NCBI GenBank assembly: GCA_003134995.1
Contig: PLDC01000025.1
Span: 120,882-184,881, forward strand
Origin: Acidobacteriaceae bacterium
Lineage (GTDB): Bacteria > Acidobacteriota > Terriglobia > Terriglobales > Acidobacteriaceae
Direction of reading: 5' to 3'
DNA length: 64,000 bases
The translations under genes and the position numbers were made by a program. This document shows positions 63,985-64,000 of this stretch, in pieces; position 1 is the stretch's first letter, and each line of letters begins with the position of its first letter. The notes under the pieces are model-generated. The model was given only the letters and a program-made list of their open reading frames with translations. It was not told the origin of the DNA and did not search any database.

Positions 63985-64000
63985 GAGCAGGAAAGACGAT

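Overview
The window looks like a chromosomal segment of an Acidobacteriota bacterium, probably class Terriglobia. This is inferred, not proven. The evidence is the gene style: GloVer-repeat, choice-of-anchor D and TIG-containing secreted proteins, a Pkn-type kinase fused to TPRs that opens with a typical acidobacterial N-terminus, a DUF2235 protein, DUF6496 and lmo0937 stress-type small proteins, and intergenic spacers packed with short iterated words. I saw no rRNA or tRNA gene, CRISPR array, complete insertion sequence or prophage.

Layout. 0.3-9.9 kb: a secreted GH13 amylase, a formate/nitrite-type channel with a secreted partner, small stress-type proteins, an AI-2E family exporter, an M20 peptidase, an alpha/beta hydrolase and a glycerate kinase. 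10-18 kb: a Ser/Thr kinase with TPRs, a beta-hydroxyacid dehydrogenase, a secreted BNR/sialidase-like protein, a metallo-beta-lactamase-fold hydrolase and a fatty acid desaturase. 18-24.5 kb: a histidine kinase/response regulator pair, a small secreted protein and a three-gene ABC-2 exporter operon with an unusual DUF393-MBL fusion in the middle. 24.6-38.9 kb: a frameshifted GloVer protein, a DUF2235 hydrolase, glutamine synthetase, a TPR peptidase-like protein, a site-2 protease, a large repeat adhesin/propeller protein and lysyl-tRNA synthetase. 38.9-42.3 kb: a repeat-rich stretch with small genes and a truncated P-loop kinase. 40.8-54.5 kb: the bioenergetic core, nuoA, then nuoC-(hypothetical)-D-H-J-K-L-M-N, followed directly by F0 genes atpZ-atpI-atpB-atpE. 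nuoB, E, F, G and I and all F1 genes are absent, so both complexes must be completed by genes elsewhere. 54.6-64 kb: a HEAT/PilZ protein, a CHAD-HD fusion, a Phd/PIN toxin-antitoxin pair, a predicted PD-(D/E)XK protein and the conserved dnaX-ybaB-recR recombination/replication operon.

The most unusual content lies between the genes. Two junctions (histidine kinase/response regulator at 18.97-19.02 kb and nuoD/nuoH at 44.66-44.70 kb) are bridged by tandem mini-ORFs made of ATGAG-containing units, so that every stop codon abuts or overlaps the next start. At least six other spacers carry long imperfect dyads (23-34 bp arms), each built from its own 5-8 bp word, including three inside the nuo/atp gene run. 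A separate set of hairpin-forming REP-like repeats, some with paired base changes, clusters at 36.6-41.4 kb.
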